Positions 40,601 through 47,023 of a DNA stretch of 64,000 nt are shown in pieces (positions within the stretch are counted from its first letter, which is position 1; each line of letters opens with the position of its first letter). The notes beneath the pieces were generated by a model, which worked only from the letters and a program-made list of their open reading frames with translations, did no database searches and was not told the origin of the DNA. This stretch comes from Macrotis lagotis (taxonomy: Eukaryota; Chordata; Mammalia; Peramelemorphia; Peramelidae), in assembly GCF_037893015.1 (NCBI RefSeq), contig NC_133660.1, forward strand, positions 288,087,078 to 288,151,077. The letters are read 5' to 3'. The position numbers and the translations under genes were made by a program.

Positions 40601-42792
40601 TTGCCTTCCTGTTTTCAAATGTAAGCTCCTTAGGGCAGTCCTTGTTTTTGTATTTGTGTCCCTTTCTAAACTCTCCAGAATAATGACTCTAATGTTGGCA
40701 CTGCTATTTTTATAAGATTCCTCAGATTCTTCTTTGATTCCATCAGAAGCAAGGATAGTCCCCTCCTTGGGTGATTCCTTTGTAATTAGTACAATTTCTT
40801 TATCTAATATTAGATTATGCAATATGTCTATTTGGTCTTCTGGTCATCTGTATGCTTAATAAGTTGTAAGATTTCTTCATTTTTCAAAAACTCTATGAAC
40901 TACCAAAAGCAGAGTATTTTTCCCTCAATATTTCCATAGCAGTAAATAAATTTGCCACTTCCATCTTCTTGAGTAAGGAATTATCTCAATGCCATATTGC
41001 CATTTGATTAAATGCTATTTATTAAATAACTCAAAGAAACATGTTTTGTCATAAGCTTTCACTAGTGATTCTTTGGATTTCACTCTTTTGTTCAATCCCT
41101 TGGAAATAAACCTCAAAGTCAATAATTGTACAATTCATTAATAGTACAACAAACAATAAAAGAAACATACCTATATGAAAAACCTTTTAAATAATAGCCC
41201 CTGTGAAAGCACTAGTCCCTGAAGTTGGAGTAGTGCATGAATGTACAATAACATTATAGTACTGACGAGTGGCTAGTGTGGAGATGGATTTAAAATTTTC
41301 ACTTACTATATTGTGGAAATTTGTGCAAAATATATTTTCTGATTTAAAAATAAATTTTTATGGAAAATATTATTTTAACGAATATTTAATTTGCAGCCGT
41401 AGAAACATGGATTTATAAAACCTCCAAGGGTTTATAGTTATGTCCTTGCATTAAAAGAAACACATTAAAAGGTTTTTCATCAAATTTATTATTAAGTCAT
41501 GGAAAAGGACAGAACTTTTTTGTCAATGTCTCATTTCTATTCTGAAAAAAATAGAATTATCTAAAACCAGACGCCTTAGGGCTCATTGTAGGTGATTTAA
41601 CATTGGAAAGGATTATAGATAATTTAAATTTTTGTTTAGTAAATATTTGAGAGGTAATCAATACACTGATCATATTATTTAACCACATGTGGAAATATGC
41701 AGATACTGAAATATGTGTTCCTTTTACTCAGCATCTAGAATTTTTATCCTCTTCACTCAAGATGAGAACAAAATGAGAATGAGTTTGATACGGAATGTCT
41801 AAAACTATTCCTTACTAGAGATGGAAAACTCTGGTCTACATGGGTTATACTGAGATGTTTTTCCCTTCATTTTGATTTTGTGTGTAGATGCAGAGCAGTG
41901 TCTGCAGTGTCCTGAGGATCAATACCCAAACAAGGAGAAGGATCGATGCCTGGACAAGACTGTGACTTTCTTGTCCTATGAAGATCCTTTGGGGATGACT
42001 CTGGCCTGGGCAGCTCTCTGCTTCTCCCTCCTCACTGCCCTGGTCCTGGGAGTCTTTGTGAAGTACAGAAACACCCCCATAGTCAAAGCCAATAACCGTA
42101 GCCTCAGTTACATTCTGCTCATCTCCCTCATCCTCTGTTTCCTCTGCTCTTTGCTCTTCATCGGCCGCCCCAACTCTGCCACTTGTCTCCTGAGACAAAC
42201 CGCATTTGCAGTTGTCTTCACAGTAGCCATTGCCTCCATTTTAGCTAAAACCATCACGGTGGTTCTGGCATTTAGGGCCACCCAGCCAGGGAGCAGGCTC
42301 CAGAGGTGGCTGGGCTCCACAACATCCTTTTCTCTCATTTTTATCTGTTCTCTAATCCAAATATGTCTCTGTGGCATCTGGCTCGGGACACATCCCCCAT
42401 TCCTGGAGATGGACATCCACTCTGAGCCTGGATCCATTATCATTCAGTGTAATGAGGGCTCCCTCCTTGCCTTCTACTGTGTGCTGGGCTACATAGCCTT
42501 GCTGGCCTTGGGGAGCTTCACTCTGGCTTTCCTGGCTAGGAATCTTCCAGACACTTTCAATGAAGCCAAGTTCCTCACATTCAGCATGCTTGTATTCTGT
42601 AGTGTCTGGATCTCCTTTCTGCCCACATATCAGAGCACCAAGGGCAAGGCCATGGTGGCCATGGAAGTATTCTCCATCTTGACCTCTAGTGCTGGGATTC
42701 TCATCTGCATCTTTACTCCCAAGTGCTATGTGATCCTTCTGAGGGCAGACAGGAATACCCTGGAACAATTGAAAAAGAAAGCTAATTCCTGA
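2282..42792 (+). CDS. Vomeronasal type-2 receptor (V2R), complete six-exon gene
   Basis: Class C GPCR expected to act as a pheromone or peptide receptor in the membrane of basal vomeronasal sensory neurons, coupling to Go (family knowledge). The CDS joins 2282-2526, 13132-13423, 28775-29575, 35633-35851, 36977-37100 and 41888-42792: 2586 nt, 861 residues plus TGA, a usual V2R length. All introns are GT-AG, the exon phases fit (2,0,0,0,1) and no stop interrupts the frame. Domain order: signal peptide (about 1-27), Venus-flytrap ligand domain (about 84-500), cysteine-rich NCD3G linker (about 525-581), seven-helix domain from about 596, short tail KKKANS. Hallmarks are [46 protein letters not shown] and SPKCY-like TPKCYV. 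The start is ATG 2282; the in-frame TTG six bases upstream is not needed. No promoter was identified. The individual family member cannot be named, so no symbol is given. Confidence 0.93.
2503..2781 (+). repeat. Downstream copy of the same direct repeat (exon 1/intron 1 boundary)
   Basis: Partner of 1347-1625. It spans the real exon 1 3' end, its splice donor (2527) and the start of intron 1. Identity looks above 95% by eye, so the duplication is recent compared with the surrounding repeats. Confidence 0.93.
3765..3860 (-). mobile_element. MIR-like SINE remnant
   Basis: gagaaggaaactgacttgga and ttacttagtagcagagga follow the MIR core order; strongly diverged. Confidence 0.35.
4386..4538 (-). 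mobile_element. Marsupial tRNA-derived SINE
   Basis: Full body in antisense (cttgcccaaggccacacagc, tttatccactgctccaccta). Flanks share ggaagat as likely target duplication. Confidence 0.85.
5846..5859. repeat. G14 homopolymer
   Basis: Fourteen G in a row, unusual in this AT-rich intron; prone to sequencing length error. Confidence 0.9.
5990..6075 (+). mobile_element. MAR/THER-like SINE tail
   Basis: ctagatctctaaggtccctt then tcagctctgacactctaatg is the usual 3' end of an old mammalian tRNA-SINE group. Confidence 0.4.
7863..8489 (-). pseudogene. COA8: Retrocopy of COA8 (APOPT1), intronless, antisense in V2R intron 1
   Basis: COA8 is a mitochondrial factor that protects and assists assembly of cytochrome c oxidase; the human gene has several exons. 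Here its coding sequence is continuous on the - strand: [80 protein letters not shown] and [11 protein letters not shown] follow in family order. The frame stays open from 8489 to the stop at 7863 (about 208 codons). No ATG lies in it before 8195, in the middle of the protein, so the native start and targeting peptide seem lost. The last about 29 residues do not look like COA8. The 5' end (8363-8475) is GC-rich with many CpGs. A T-run near 7782 may be its old poly(A) tail. I call it a processed pseudogene, but a young or exapted copy is possible. Confidence 0.82.
8681..8838 (-). mobile_element. Marsupial tRNA-derived SINE with clear target duplication
   Basis: Complete antisense SINE with T-run. 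cagtcatttaatt flanks it at 8670 and again at 8839. It lies just beyond the 5' end of the COA8 retrocopy. Confidence 0.92.
9451..9603 (+). mobile_element. Marsupial tRNA-derived SINE
   Basis: Complete sense copy (ggggcagctaggtggtgcag ... ccattgccttgc plus A tail) flanked by aaattttaactct on both sides. Confidence 0.92.
10200..11180 (+). mobile_element. CR1/L2-type LINE 3' fragment
   Basis: Old LINE sequence with ttggaaatgctgtcccccat and other pieces typical of the 3' part of CR1/L2-clade ORF2 and its trailer. Strongly diverged, no long open frame. Confidence 0.45.
11240..11947 (+). mobile_element. CR1/L2-type LINE reverse-transcriptase fragment
   Basis: A degenerate YADD-like box (atctattctgctgattctca, 11659 onward; sister copy near 11510) and a downstream [11 protein letters not shown]-like stretch resemble the end of CR1/L2 RT. 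A roughly 150-bp piece is tandemly duplicated (11395-11525 and 11546-11672). The same LINE's 3' trailer seems to continue past the SINE to 12420. Confidence 0.5.
11395..11672 (+). repeat. About 150-bp tandem duplication, two copies
   Basis: tcctcttcagacacacagtc at 11397 and tcctctccagaacacactgt near 11548; cagatctcatgatttacaca at 11483 and cagatcccataatttacata at 11632. Period about 149-150, diverged. Confidence 0.8.
11965..12120 (-). mobile_element. Marsupial tRNA-derived SINE inserted in LINE
   Basis: Antisense SINE splitting the CR1/L2 fragment; caatgtctattttattt repeats at 11948 and 12121. Confidence 0.92.
12138..12420 (+). mobile_element. CR1/L2-type LINE 3' trailer with pyrimidine-rich tract
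   Basis: A TCTG/TC-rich tract (12198-12285) is followed by ctccttgaggaaaggc ... aggtgcttcatgagtgttga, the usual 3' end wording of this LINE group. Confidence 0.35.
12935..13075 (-). mobile_element. MIR-like SINE remnant next to V2R exon 2
   Basis: cattttatagatatagataa, gatttgcctagattcacact and a final gacttcatatccaatact resemble antisense MIR. It ends about 55 bp before exon 2. Confidence 0.45.
13132..13423 (+). CDS. V2R exon 2 (ligand domain, lobe 1)
   Basis: Residues 83-179 after completing codon 82. It follows acceptor ctttcactttag and ends at cag before donor GTAAGG. The translation carries the V2R block [20 protein letters not shown] (here [19 protein letters not shown]) and ends LYKLPQ, as V2R second exons do. 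Its 292 bp is a normal size for this exon. A MIR-like SINE remnant lies directly upstream in intron 1. Confidence 0.93.
13740..14110 (-). mobile_element. Degraded LINE-1 3' UTR-like remnant
   Basis: Antisense sequence resembling older marsupial L1 3' ends (ttatttttctccagttacaagcaaaaacaa-like start). Highly diverged; boundaries are approximate. Confidence 0.35.
14160..14357 (+). repeat. About 99-bp tandem duplication, two copies
   Basis: gggcctgtggtatattct occurs at 14241 and 14340, with atgggggag/aatt and gttag/agtt blocks aligned before it. Function unknown. Confidence 0.8.
14350..15265 (-). mobile_element. LINE-1 fragment, ORF2 C-terminus and 3' UTR
   Basis: Antisense L1: 3' UTR at 14380-14640, then the 3' end of ORF2 (ttgctctccaggcaggttgg, tgtgctagtgtgaccac). 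It abuts the 3' end of the next L1 at about 15265, so two 5'-truncated copies lie in tandem. Confidence 0.7.
15265..18870 (-). mobile_element. LINE-1 with most of ORF2, antisense, broken
   Basis: On the - strand from right to left: endonuclease end ([11 protein letters not shown] then [10 protein letters not shown], near 18612-18790), pre-RT linker, reverse transcriptase with MLIPKEGG (about 17830), [16 protein letters not shown] (about 17430) and the residues after the FADD box (about 17290), then the C-terminal domain with [20 protein letters not shown] (about 16000) and [10 protein letters not shown] (about 15780). Several stops and frameshifts split ORF2 into short pieces, so it is inactive. 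The 5' end of the endonuclease is missing at about 18870, where different sequence begins. Confidence 0.9.
19175..19310 (+). mobile_element. SINE-like module 1 inside HAL1-like element
   Basis: Follows the marsupial tRNA-SINE plan (ggccaggtggcacaatggat ... ccattgccctgcaaaaacc) but is much more GC-substituted than free SINE copies in the window. It is flanked by A-rich spacers shared with module 2. Confidence 0.6.
19365..19500 (+). mobile_element. SINE-like module 2 inside HAL1-like element
   Basis: Same SINE body (gggtggctgggtggcagaca ... catttgccctgcaccctccc), diverged in a similar GC-rich manner. It forms a head-to-tail pair with module 1; a spurious antisense frame of 162 codons spans both and is not a gene. 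Confidence 0.6.
19715..19858 (+). mobile_element. SINE-like module 3 inside HAL1-like element
   Basis: Third diverged unit (gggtcgctgagtggcacagc ... cccagccccttgcaagaag) in the same orientation, separated from module 2 by HAL1 3' sequence. Confidence 0.5.
21971..22252. mobile_element. Possible MITE-like insert with 11-bp terminal inverted repeats
   Basis: ccttgagtaag at 21971-21981 and its exact reverse complement at 22242-22252 bound 282 bp whose composition differs from the GC-rich HAL1 5' UTR beside it. I found no matching target-site duplication, so this is a weak call. Confidence 0.3.
22790..23490 (-). mobile_element. LINE-1 ORF2 reverse-transcriptase fragment
   Basis: Antisense RT segment parallel to 16910-17560 of the larger L1 (taccatcacatcatctacaa marks the FADD-box region; caccccaatcttattggaaa the upstream palm). 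It contains a perfect 38-bp tandem duplication at 23369-23444. Both ends are truncated. Confidence 0.75.
23369..23444 (+). repeat. Perfect 38-bp tandem duplication inside L1 fragment
   Basis: The 38-mer starting ctgctttccattttaagg at 23369 is repeated exactly at 23407. Confidence 0.95.
23490..25490 (+). mobile_element. HAL1-like element (L1 ORF1 only), sense
   Basis: 5' UTR-like sequence (23490-24050), ORF1 remains including [20 protein letters not shown] (about 24270) and a 3' region (ctgatggacttttgataaag near 25121, then ggaggaagggagatcatttt) before an A-rich end near 25470. There is no reverse transcriptase between ORF1 and the tail. It is broken by stops. A 13-G run sits at 25333-25345. 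Confidence 0.6.
25503..25652 (-). mobile_element. Marsupial tRNA-derived SINE
   Basis: Antisense copy between the HAL1-like element and the next L1. It has a long T/GT-rich 5' side (25470-25510). Confidence 0.85.
25653..27520 (-). mobile_element. LINE-1 ORF2 fragments, antisense
   Basis: Diverged L1 ORF2 from the RT core (about 27200) to the C-terminal domain ([20 protein letters not shown] near 25940). The piece at 27245-27520 looks like the C-terminal and 3' part of another, older L1. Many stops; inactive. Confidence 0.75.
27521..28774. other. Intron 2, right end, nothing recognised
   Basis: Non-repetitive to the eye and AT-rich; no exon-like open stretch with splice signals before exon 3. 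Confidence 0.45.
28775..29575 (+). CDS. V2R exon 3 (main ligand-binding exon)
   Basis: Residues 180-446, 801 bp, phase 0 at both ends. It opens with [20 protein letters not shown], continues with [15 protein letters not shown] and ends with [18 protein letters not shown] and the stretch before donor GTAAAG at 29576. These are the standard landmarks of the large V2R exon. The open frame runs 13 codons past the donor, which is why the raw ORF looks longer. The acceptor is a T-rich tract ending tttcatttag. Confidence 0.94.
30044..30187 (-). mobile_element. Marsupial tRNA-derived SINE
   Basis: Antisense copy in V2R intron 3; atgcattt on both sides. Confidence 0.85.
31205..31440 (+). mobile_element. 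MIR/MAR-like SINE remnant
   Basis: cttcagacacttaataactg, gaccttgggccagtcacttt and gttatgaggataaaaatgtt occur in the order of an old tRNA-SINE. Confidence 0.5.
31708..31822. repeat. Compound trinucleotide repeat (TTC/TCC then TAC)
   Basis: Pyrimidine-rich TTC/TCC units to 31746, then about 25 TAC/ACT units with few interruptions. Confidence 0.95.
32300..32922 (+). mobile_element. Pogo/Tigger-like DNA transposon, degraded 3' half
   Basis: The stretch [17 protein letters not shown] (about 32441-32500) resembles the LQPLDxxINxxFKDHL motif of pogo/Tigger-type (DDE) transposases. An acidic end [11 protein letters not shown] and stop follow near 32810. The right end (32839-32922) has gaaaataagc and an inverted cttattttca near the terminus with TA next to it, as in mariner-superfamily ends. 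The transposase is not intact and the left end was not found. Confidence 0.5.
33662..33819 (-). mobile_element. Marsupial tRNA-derived SINE
   Basis: Antisense copy with T-run; target duplication atccttgctttt at 33650 and 33820. Confidence 0.92.
34258..34375. repeat. CA/TA microsatellite cluster
   Basis: CA run at 34265-34283, TA run to about 34294, and a second TA run at 34338-34373. Confidence 0.9.
34599..34652. repeat. (TC)27 microsatellite
   Basis: Uninterrupted TC dinucleotides in V2R intron 3. Confidence 0.95.
34660..36976. other. End of intron 3 and intron 4, no further features
   Basis: Except for exon 4 (35633-35851), no exon, RNA gene or recognisable repeat was seen. Confidence 0.45.
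35633..35851 (+). CDS. V2R exon 4
   Basis: Residues 447-519, 219 bp, phase 0 at both ends. Translation begins [18 protein letters not shown] and ends [14 protein letters not shown], matching the family pattern LHPFLKxxxFxNxxGDE ... INExxIxWP. It contains no ATG in this frame, so simple ATG-initiated ORF finding misses it. Acceptor tctggtcttcag; donor GTAAAG at 35852. Confidence 0.92.
36977..37100 (+). CDS. V2R exon 5 (cysteine-rich NCD3G linker, 124 bp)
   Basis: Residues 520-560 plus one base of codon 561. The exon is exactly 124 bp, the diagnostic length for V2R exon 5. The translation [18 protein letters not shown] then [18 protein letters not shown] supplies the paired cysteines of the linker that couples ligand domain to helices. 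The acceptor is gattgaaacacag, with a pyrimidine tract a little upstream. The donor reads GTTGGT, weaker than the other five in this gene. Confidence 0.9.
38690..38851 (+). mobile_element. Marsupial tRNA-derived SINE inserted in old LINE
   Basis: Sense copy; ataatcgtcaggagc at 38675 and ataattgtcaggagc at 38852 are the target duplications. Confidence 0.9.
39173..39508 (-). mobile_element. Solo LTR of an endogenous retrovirus, class II-like
   Basis: A 336-bp GC-rich block begins TG and ends CA and is flanked by identical 6-bp target duplications (atttat at 39167-39172 and 39509-39514). On the - strand it has a TATA-like ctataaaagg near 39350 and an AATAAA at 39301-39296, in U3-to-R order. No internal retroviral genes accompany it, so it is a fossil left by LTR-LTR recombination. 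The 6-bp duplication fits betaretrovirus-like (class II) elements. The matching flanks suggest moderate to young age. It sits antisense in V2R intron 5, inside an older LINE copy. Confidence 0.85.
39831..41887. other. Intron 5, right part, unclassified
   Basis: 40020-40560 has a more even base composition and an AATAAA near 40486, so it may be an unrecognised interspersed repeat; 40610-40680 (gtaagctccttagggcagtc) looks like a CR1/L2-type LINE tail. No coding exon seen. Confidence 0.35.
41888..42792 (+). CDS. V2R exon 6 (seven-transmembrane exon)
   Basis: Codon 561 (GAT, Asp) to the TGA at 42790-42792, residues 561-861. It starts [21 protein letters not shown], finishing the cysteine-rich linker. 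Seven hydrophobic helices follow, with loop motifs [40 protein letters not shown] and [13 protein letters not shown]. Long antisense frames opposite this exon are shadows. Positions 42538-42644 are base-for-base identical to the second V2R of this window. Confidence 0.96.
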
Positions 42793-42870
42793 GAAGCCAG
42801 ATATTTTCAAGTTTTTCTTCACCAATCACAAAGGAGTAACCCCCTCGACTCTTTTAGTCTTCATAAAATA

Positions 42871-42875
42871 TTCCT

Positions 42876-42957
<82 letters not shown>

Positions 42958-43026
42958 TTCCTTCCTTCCTTCCTTCCTTCCTTCCTTCCTTCCTTCCTTC
43001 CTTCCTTCCTTCCTTCCTTCCTTCCT

Positions 43027-43071
<45 letters not shown>

Positions 43072-43079
43072 TTTCTTTA
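42871..43079. repeat. (CTTT)n-(CTTC)n-(CTTT)n compound microsatellite
   Basis: About 209 bp of pure-pyrimidine tetranucleotides, CTTT to about 42953, CTTC to about 43027, CTTT again to 43079. It starts about 80 bp after the V2R stop codon. Long Lys/Glu/Arg antisense frames here are artefacts. Confidence 0.97.
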
Positions 43080-43375
43080 TTTGCCATCTTTCTTTTTTTT
43101 CTCTTTTTTTCTCTTTCTTTTCCCCCACTGCAGAGAGTCATGTTCTACAACAAAGCATTAGAGTACCTTCAATTTGAGATTTTTTCACCCACTGAAGTGG
43201 GAGGCAAATGTGGTTTAAAGAATCTTTTTTCTGAGAAGCACACTACTTCTCATTCTGGTTCCATTATACATCAACTACATGACCTTGAGAAAAATGATTT
43301 CCCCCTTTGAGGTACAGAGGTGTAAATTATAAAAAGACACTAATGAATAGAAAAAAATTTGCCTGATCTGTGGAA

Positions 43376-43582
43376 GGAGAGTTAGTTGTCACAGTGGATA
43401 GAGGGACCTGTTCTGGAGTCACGAAAACCTAGGTTCAAATCTGTTCTTAAAATCATCTGTTAAACTGGGTGACCCAGAATCCTATTTGCTTCAGTTTCCT
43501 CACTTGTAAAATAAGTTAGAGAAGGATATTACAAACCACTCCATTTTCTTTGCCAAGACAATTCCAAAAAGGTTATGAAAAC
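43376..43582 (+). mobile_element. MAR-like SINE in 3' flank of first V2R
   Basis: tRNA-like head plus the conserved tail tcagtttcctcacttgtaaa ... ctttgccaagacaattcc. A copy occupies the same place in the other inverted-repeat arm (62930-63125), so insertion predates the duplication. Confidence 0.75.
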
Positions 43583-43712
43583 TAACATACAGTCAACCTT
43601 AATCACTTGGGCTAAAATGAAATAACAGAAAGTTAGGTTATGTATGAAATTTTGTTCTCTAAAATTTACTGTAAAACCTATAGGTTGAATATGTCATTAA
43701 AGATACCTAAAG

Positions 43713-43859
43713 CTTGGAACGACGAGGTGGTGCAGTGGATAGAGCACCAGCTCTGGAGTCAGGAGTACCTGAGTTCAAATCTGGCCTCAGACACTTAATA
43801 ATGACCTAGCTGTGTGGCCTTGGGCAAATAACCCCACTGCCTTGCAAAAACCTACTAGA
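43713..43859 (+). mobile_element. Marsupial tRNA-derived SINE, one arm only
   Basis: Sense copy; aaagatacctaaag flanks it at 43699 and 43860. No match seen at the equivalent place of the other arm, so it postdates the inverted duplication. Confidence 0.9.
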
Positions 43860-43945
43860 AAAGATACCTAAAGTTTAATGAGGAAAAGTATTTATAGAAA
43901 TCTCACAAAGGATTGCTAAATTCCAGTGACCCACCAACCTACTTG

Positions 43946-44455
43946 GGGGTTAACACTCAGACTAATAAACCTTAATTAAAGATCAGTTTTTATCAGAAAT
44001 ATAAGATTTAGAAATACATTAATACATCAAAGTATCATTGATTACTTTATGCTTCTGTGACCTTTTCATAAGATCTATTCTCTGACTGAATTGGCAAAGT
44101 TCCAACTAGCAGCAGGACTATTGTCTCCTTTCCTAACAATATTTTATGTTGTCATCAGATACATCATAGACATATAAAACATTGAGATTTCTCTCTTTTC
44201 CAGTATAAGAATTTATGTAAGTTTCTTAGAGTGATAATGAAACCAAATTTCTTCTTTCTCATGGTCTTCCTCTGTTTTGACAATGGGGAAAGCCACACTT
44301 GTAGATACAATTAAAAGGAGCCCAGGTCACACAGACAGAGTCAGTCTTCAGATTTCTAACTGGAGAGACAGACCTTGAGAAGAGCAGGGGCTAATATTCA
44401 GACTTATAAACCTTAATTAGAGATCTGTTTTTGATCCAAAATATAAGATTTAGAA
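43946..44455 (+). repeat. Direct repeat pair of about 67 bp, offset about 441 bp
   Basis: ataaaccttaattaaagatc ... aatataagatttagaaat (43946-44012) recurs as ataaaccttaattagagatc ... aatataagatttagaaac (44387-44455). Part of the left arm flank. Confidence 0.8.
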
Positions 44456-46274
44456 ACAATTTTTCACAATATTTTATAAAGGGCACTGGAGAGACTGTGA
44501 GAAACTGAAAGAATTCAGATTTAAAGCATTTTAAGTAAAATTTCGGCTGTATATATATGTTCTCTGCCTTCTGCTTCCCTCTTGGATCAGAGGATCTCAA
44601 AGAGTCCTTCTAATTTGAATTCCTATTTGCAGGTCTTTATTTATTATATGTAAACTCTTGGTGATTGGTTGATGGTTGATGGATCCCAAGATATATATTT
44701 GAATCATGTAGGAGCAATTATTTGCTAAGTGCTTCGAAAACCCTCATTATTTTTCCATGACACTTGGTTGCTAAACATTCTCTATTGCTGGTTTTTAATA
44801 TTTACAATAAAGAAGGAGAAATTAAGATGTAGAGGCTTGTTGGGCTCATTGATACTATTTTGTTTTTAATGAAGTTTTCCACTTTTTGTTTTTTCGTGGA
44901 AGAAACCTTGGAAGTGACCCTTGTTTTTCTCAGAGCACATTAAGTTCAAATGCAGAGAAAAAGGTAAAGAAATGGCAGGAAATAATTTTTAGCTAACTGA
45001 TCCCTGAGGCATAGGGTGCTCTGGCCTCTGCACAGAAGGGAAGCCTGGCAGCATGGCTGGGGCACTTCCTTTACCTACTACCACTAGCCATGGAGGGGTC
45101 AGGCAGGGCAGATGGGGTGGGGGGGGAAGGAAGAGGACGATGCCCATCAATGTCCTGTGGGGAGACCTGATGGAGGAGGAGGTGCCCTTGGAGAAGGTCT
45201 GAGAGCCCGGGAAAGGAGAGTGGTAGGCAGTAGAGGGATTAAAGGAAGTTGAACCACTGAGATGATCATGAAAAGAAATTGGAAATAGGAGTAAGAGTGT
45301 CTTAGATGAACTCAGTTTCCTTCAAATTTCAAAAATCAAAAATGAAAGAGAAGCTAACTGGAGACACAAAAGAGTGGAGGAGATTTCCAAGTGATTTTTC
45401 AAGTTAGCTAAAACCTGATAAGGCAAAAAAGGGAAAAAAACCCTCTCAAATAATGAAGGAAATGGAAAGATATCAAAAAGCTCTATTCAAATCATAATTG
45501 GCATTGGATGGGGAACTTGTGCTCATCAGCATCTGAGCCCTGAATCACCAACCCTTCATTGAATGTTTCAGCACCAGGGTCTTCTTGCCTATAGGGAGAG
45601 AATGACATCATGAGGGTGACCTGCAAAGGCAGCAGGCATCCCCCTCATAAATTAAAGCCATTGCAGGAGAGGATATCCCCAGTTCCTGCTTCTCAACCTA
45701 AACCTGTCAGTCTGCCATCCCCTCCTCCCAGGTCCTGCCTATCTGGTCCCCTGATAGCCTTTGAACAAACAGAGGACTCTTCCTCTCTCACCATGCACCT
45801 CCACAGGGATGTTGTGCCAGCATCAGCACAGAGAGATGATGGTTTGTGGCAAAAGGAAGCATCAGGACAGTTGGTAGATGTCAATTGCTAAGCACAGACC
45901 CGCCTCTTGGCCTCCCCATCTGGATGACAGGTTAGGATGTCCAGGAGTATAGGAGATAGGGACACCAATAACCAAGGAGGAGCCACATCCCAAAGGAAGA
46001 GTTGTGTTTTCCTTAGATGTTCTCTCAGAACTTTATAGACCTTCCTTATTGTCCAGTCCAGACCTATGCCCGTATTTCACAGGTAAAGTCCCATGGAACG
46101 ATGGGTACCAAGGGGCATCAGGTACTTTAACTCACTCTGACTACAAAAAGTCACATGACAACCAAATCCTGAAAGGGAGATAGAGATGGTGAATTCCAGG
46201 AAGGTAAAAACTTGCTGCAGTCCATTTATATTCTAGAAAGAAATTAGGGCACATAATTGAAAGAAAAAAATAAA
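44456..46274. other. Distal 3' flank of first V2R
   Basis: GC-richer block (44990-46230). 45480-46230 belongs to the inverted duplication. A 93-codon + frame at 45610-45891 is not matched by an open frame in the other arm, so it is unlikely to be a gene. Confidence 0.45.
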
Positions 46275-46545
46275 ATATTTAAAAAATATGTTTTTTATTC
46301 CAACAACATGCGATAGTAGTTTTCATCACTCATTTTTGCAAGATTTTCAGTTTTATATTTTTTCTCTCCCTCCCTTCCCCAGGCCCCTGACAGAAAGCAT
46401 GCTAATAGAGACTTTATATGTGTAACTAAACTAAACATAGATCTGCCTTAATCATTCTATGAAAGAAGAATCCAATCCAAACAGAAGAAAAATACATTGG
46501 AGAGAAAAAAAAGACATAATATATCAGACAATGCTTTTTTTGCTA
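46275..46545 (-). mobile_element. LINE-1 3' UTR fragment, 5' truncated
   Basis: Antisense of the L1 3' UTR, parallel to 52160-52440: aactacatgcaatgg-like start, poly-pyrimidine tctccctcccttcccc, then gaagaatccaatccaaacag. Its left end lies next to the point where the inverted-repeat homology fades. Confidence 0.65.
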
Positions 46546-46977
46546 CTGCACTGTTTTATTTTTTAATACAAAAGGCTTTCTCCATTACTAGTTACAGAGT
46601 AGCATTTTCTACATTTAACATTGTGCTAGAATCTATTTATAAATTAAAGAATAATGGGTATACAACTCTTTGAGACAATTGGCCTTTATCATACAGATGA
46701 AACTCTAATCATGACTTATAAAAAGTTCCCAACATAGCAGGATACAGTGGGAATTAAATCCATGTCTTCTAATTCTTATTTCTTCTCACATTTTGGGTGT
46801 TTCCTAGGATTACTTGTTTTTATATAGTTAGAAAATTATATTCCTCTTTAAGGATAATTGTTCTCCTATGTAAATTAAATTTTCTTTCAGATCTCTGAAT
46901 CCAGTCTTCATATGTAGATGTGTGACGTGACATGATGTTCTTTCTGAAACCTGCCCCAAAATTTAATCTACATGAGT

Positions 46978-46978
<1 letters not shown>

Positions 46979-47021
<43 letters not shown>
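46979..47021. repeat. (GT)n microsatellite
   Basis: About 21 GT units. Confidence 0.95.

Positions 47022-47023
<2 letters not shown>

Larger units (their letters stand above)
42256..46230 (+). repeat. Left arm of an inverted segmental duplication containing the V2R 3' end
   Basis: Homologous in reverse complement to 60600-64000. Shared landmarks, in order: V2R exon 6; the 3' flank just after the stop; a microsatellite; an aacaaagcatta...gtaccttcaatttgagatt block (43149-43200); a MAR-like SINE (43376-43582); a block at 45480-46230 containing catcatgagggtgacctg, catctggatgacaggttagg and ttccttagatgttctct. Later insertions, such as the SINE at 43713, break it up. Homology was not traced beyond about 46230. 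Confidence 0.85.

Noticed and set aside
41845-42825. Three antisense frames of 111-157 codons opposite V2R exon 6
   Set aside because: Shadows of a GC-richer coding exon; no family resemblance and no splice or start context.
42826-43141. Antisense Lys/Glu/Arg-rich frames of about 100 codons
   Set aside because: Translation of the CTTT/CTTC microsatellite.
45610-45891. 93-codon proline-rich frame
   Set aside because: The homologous stretch in the other inverted arm is not open in the same frame.
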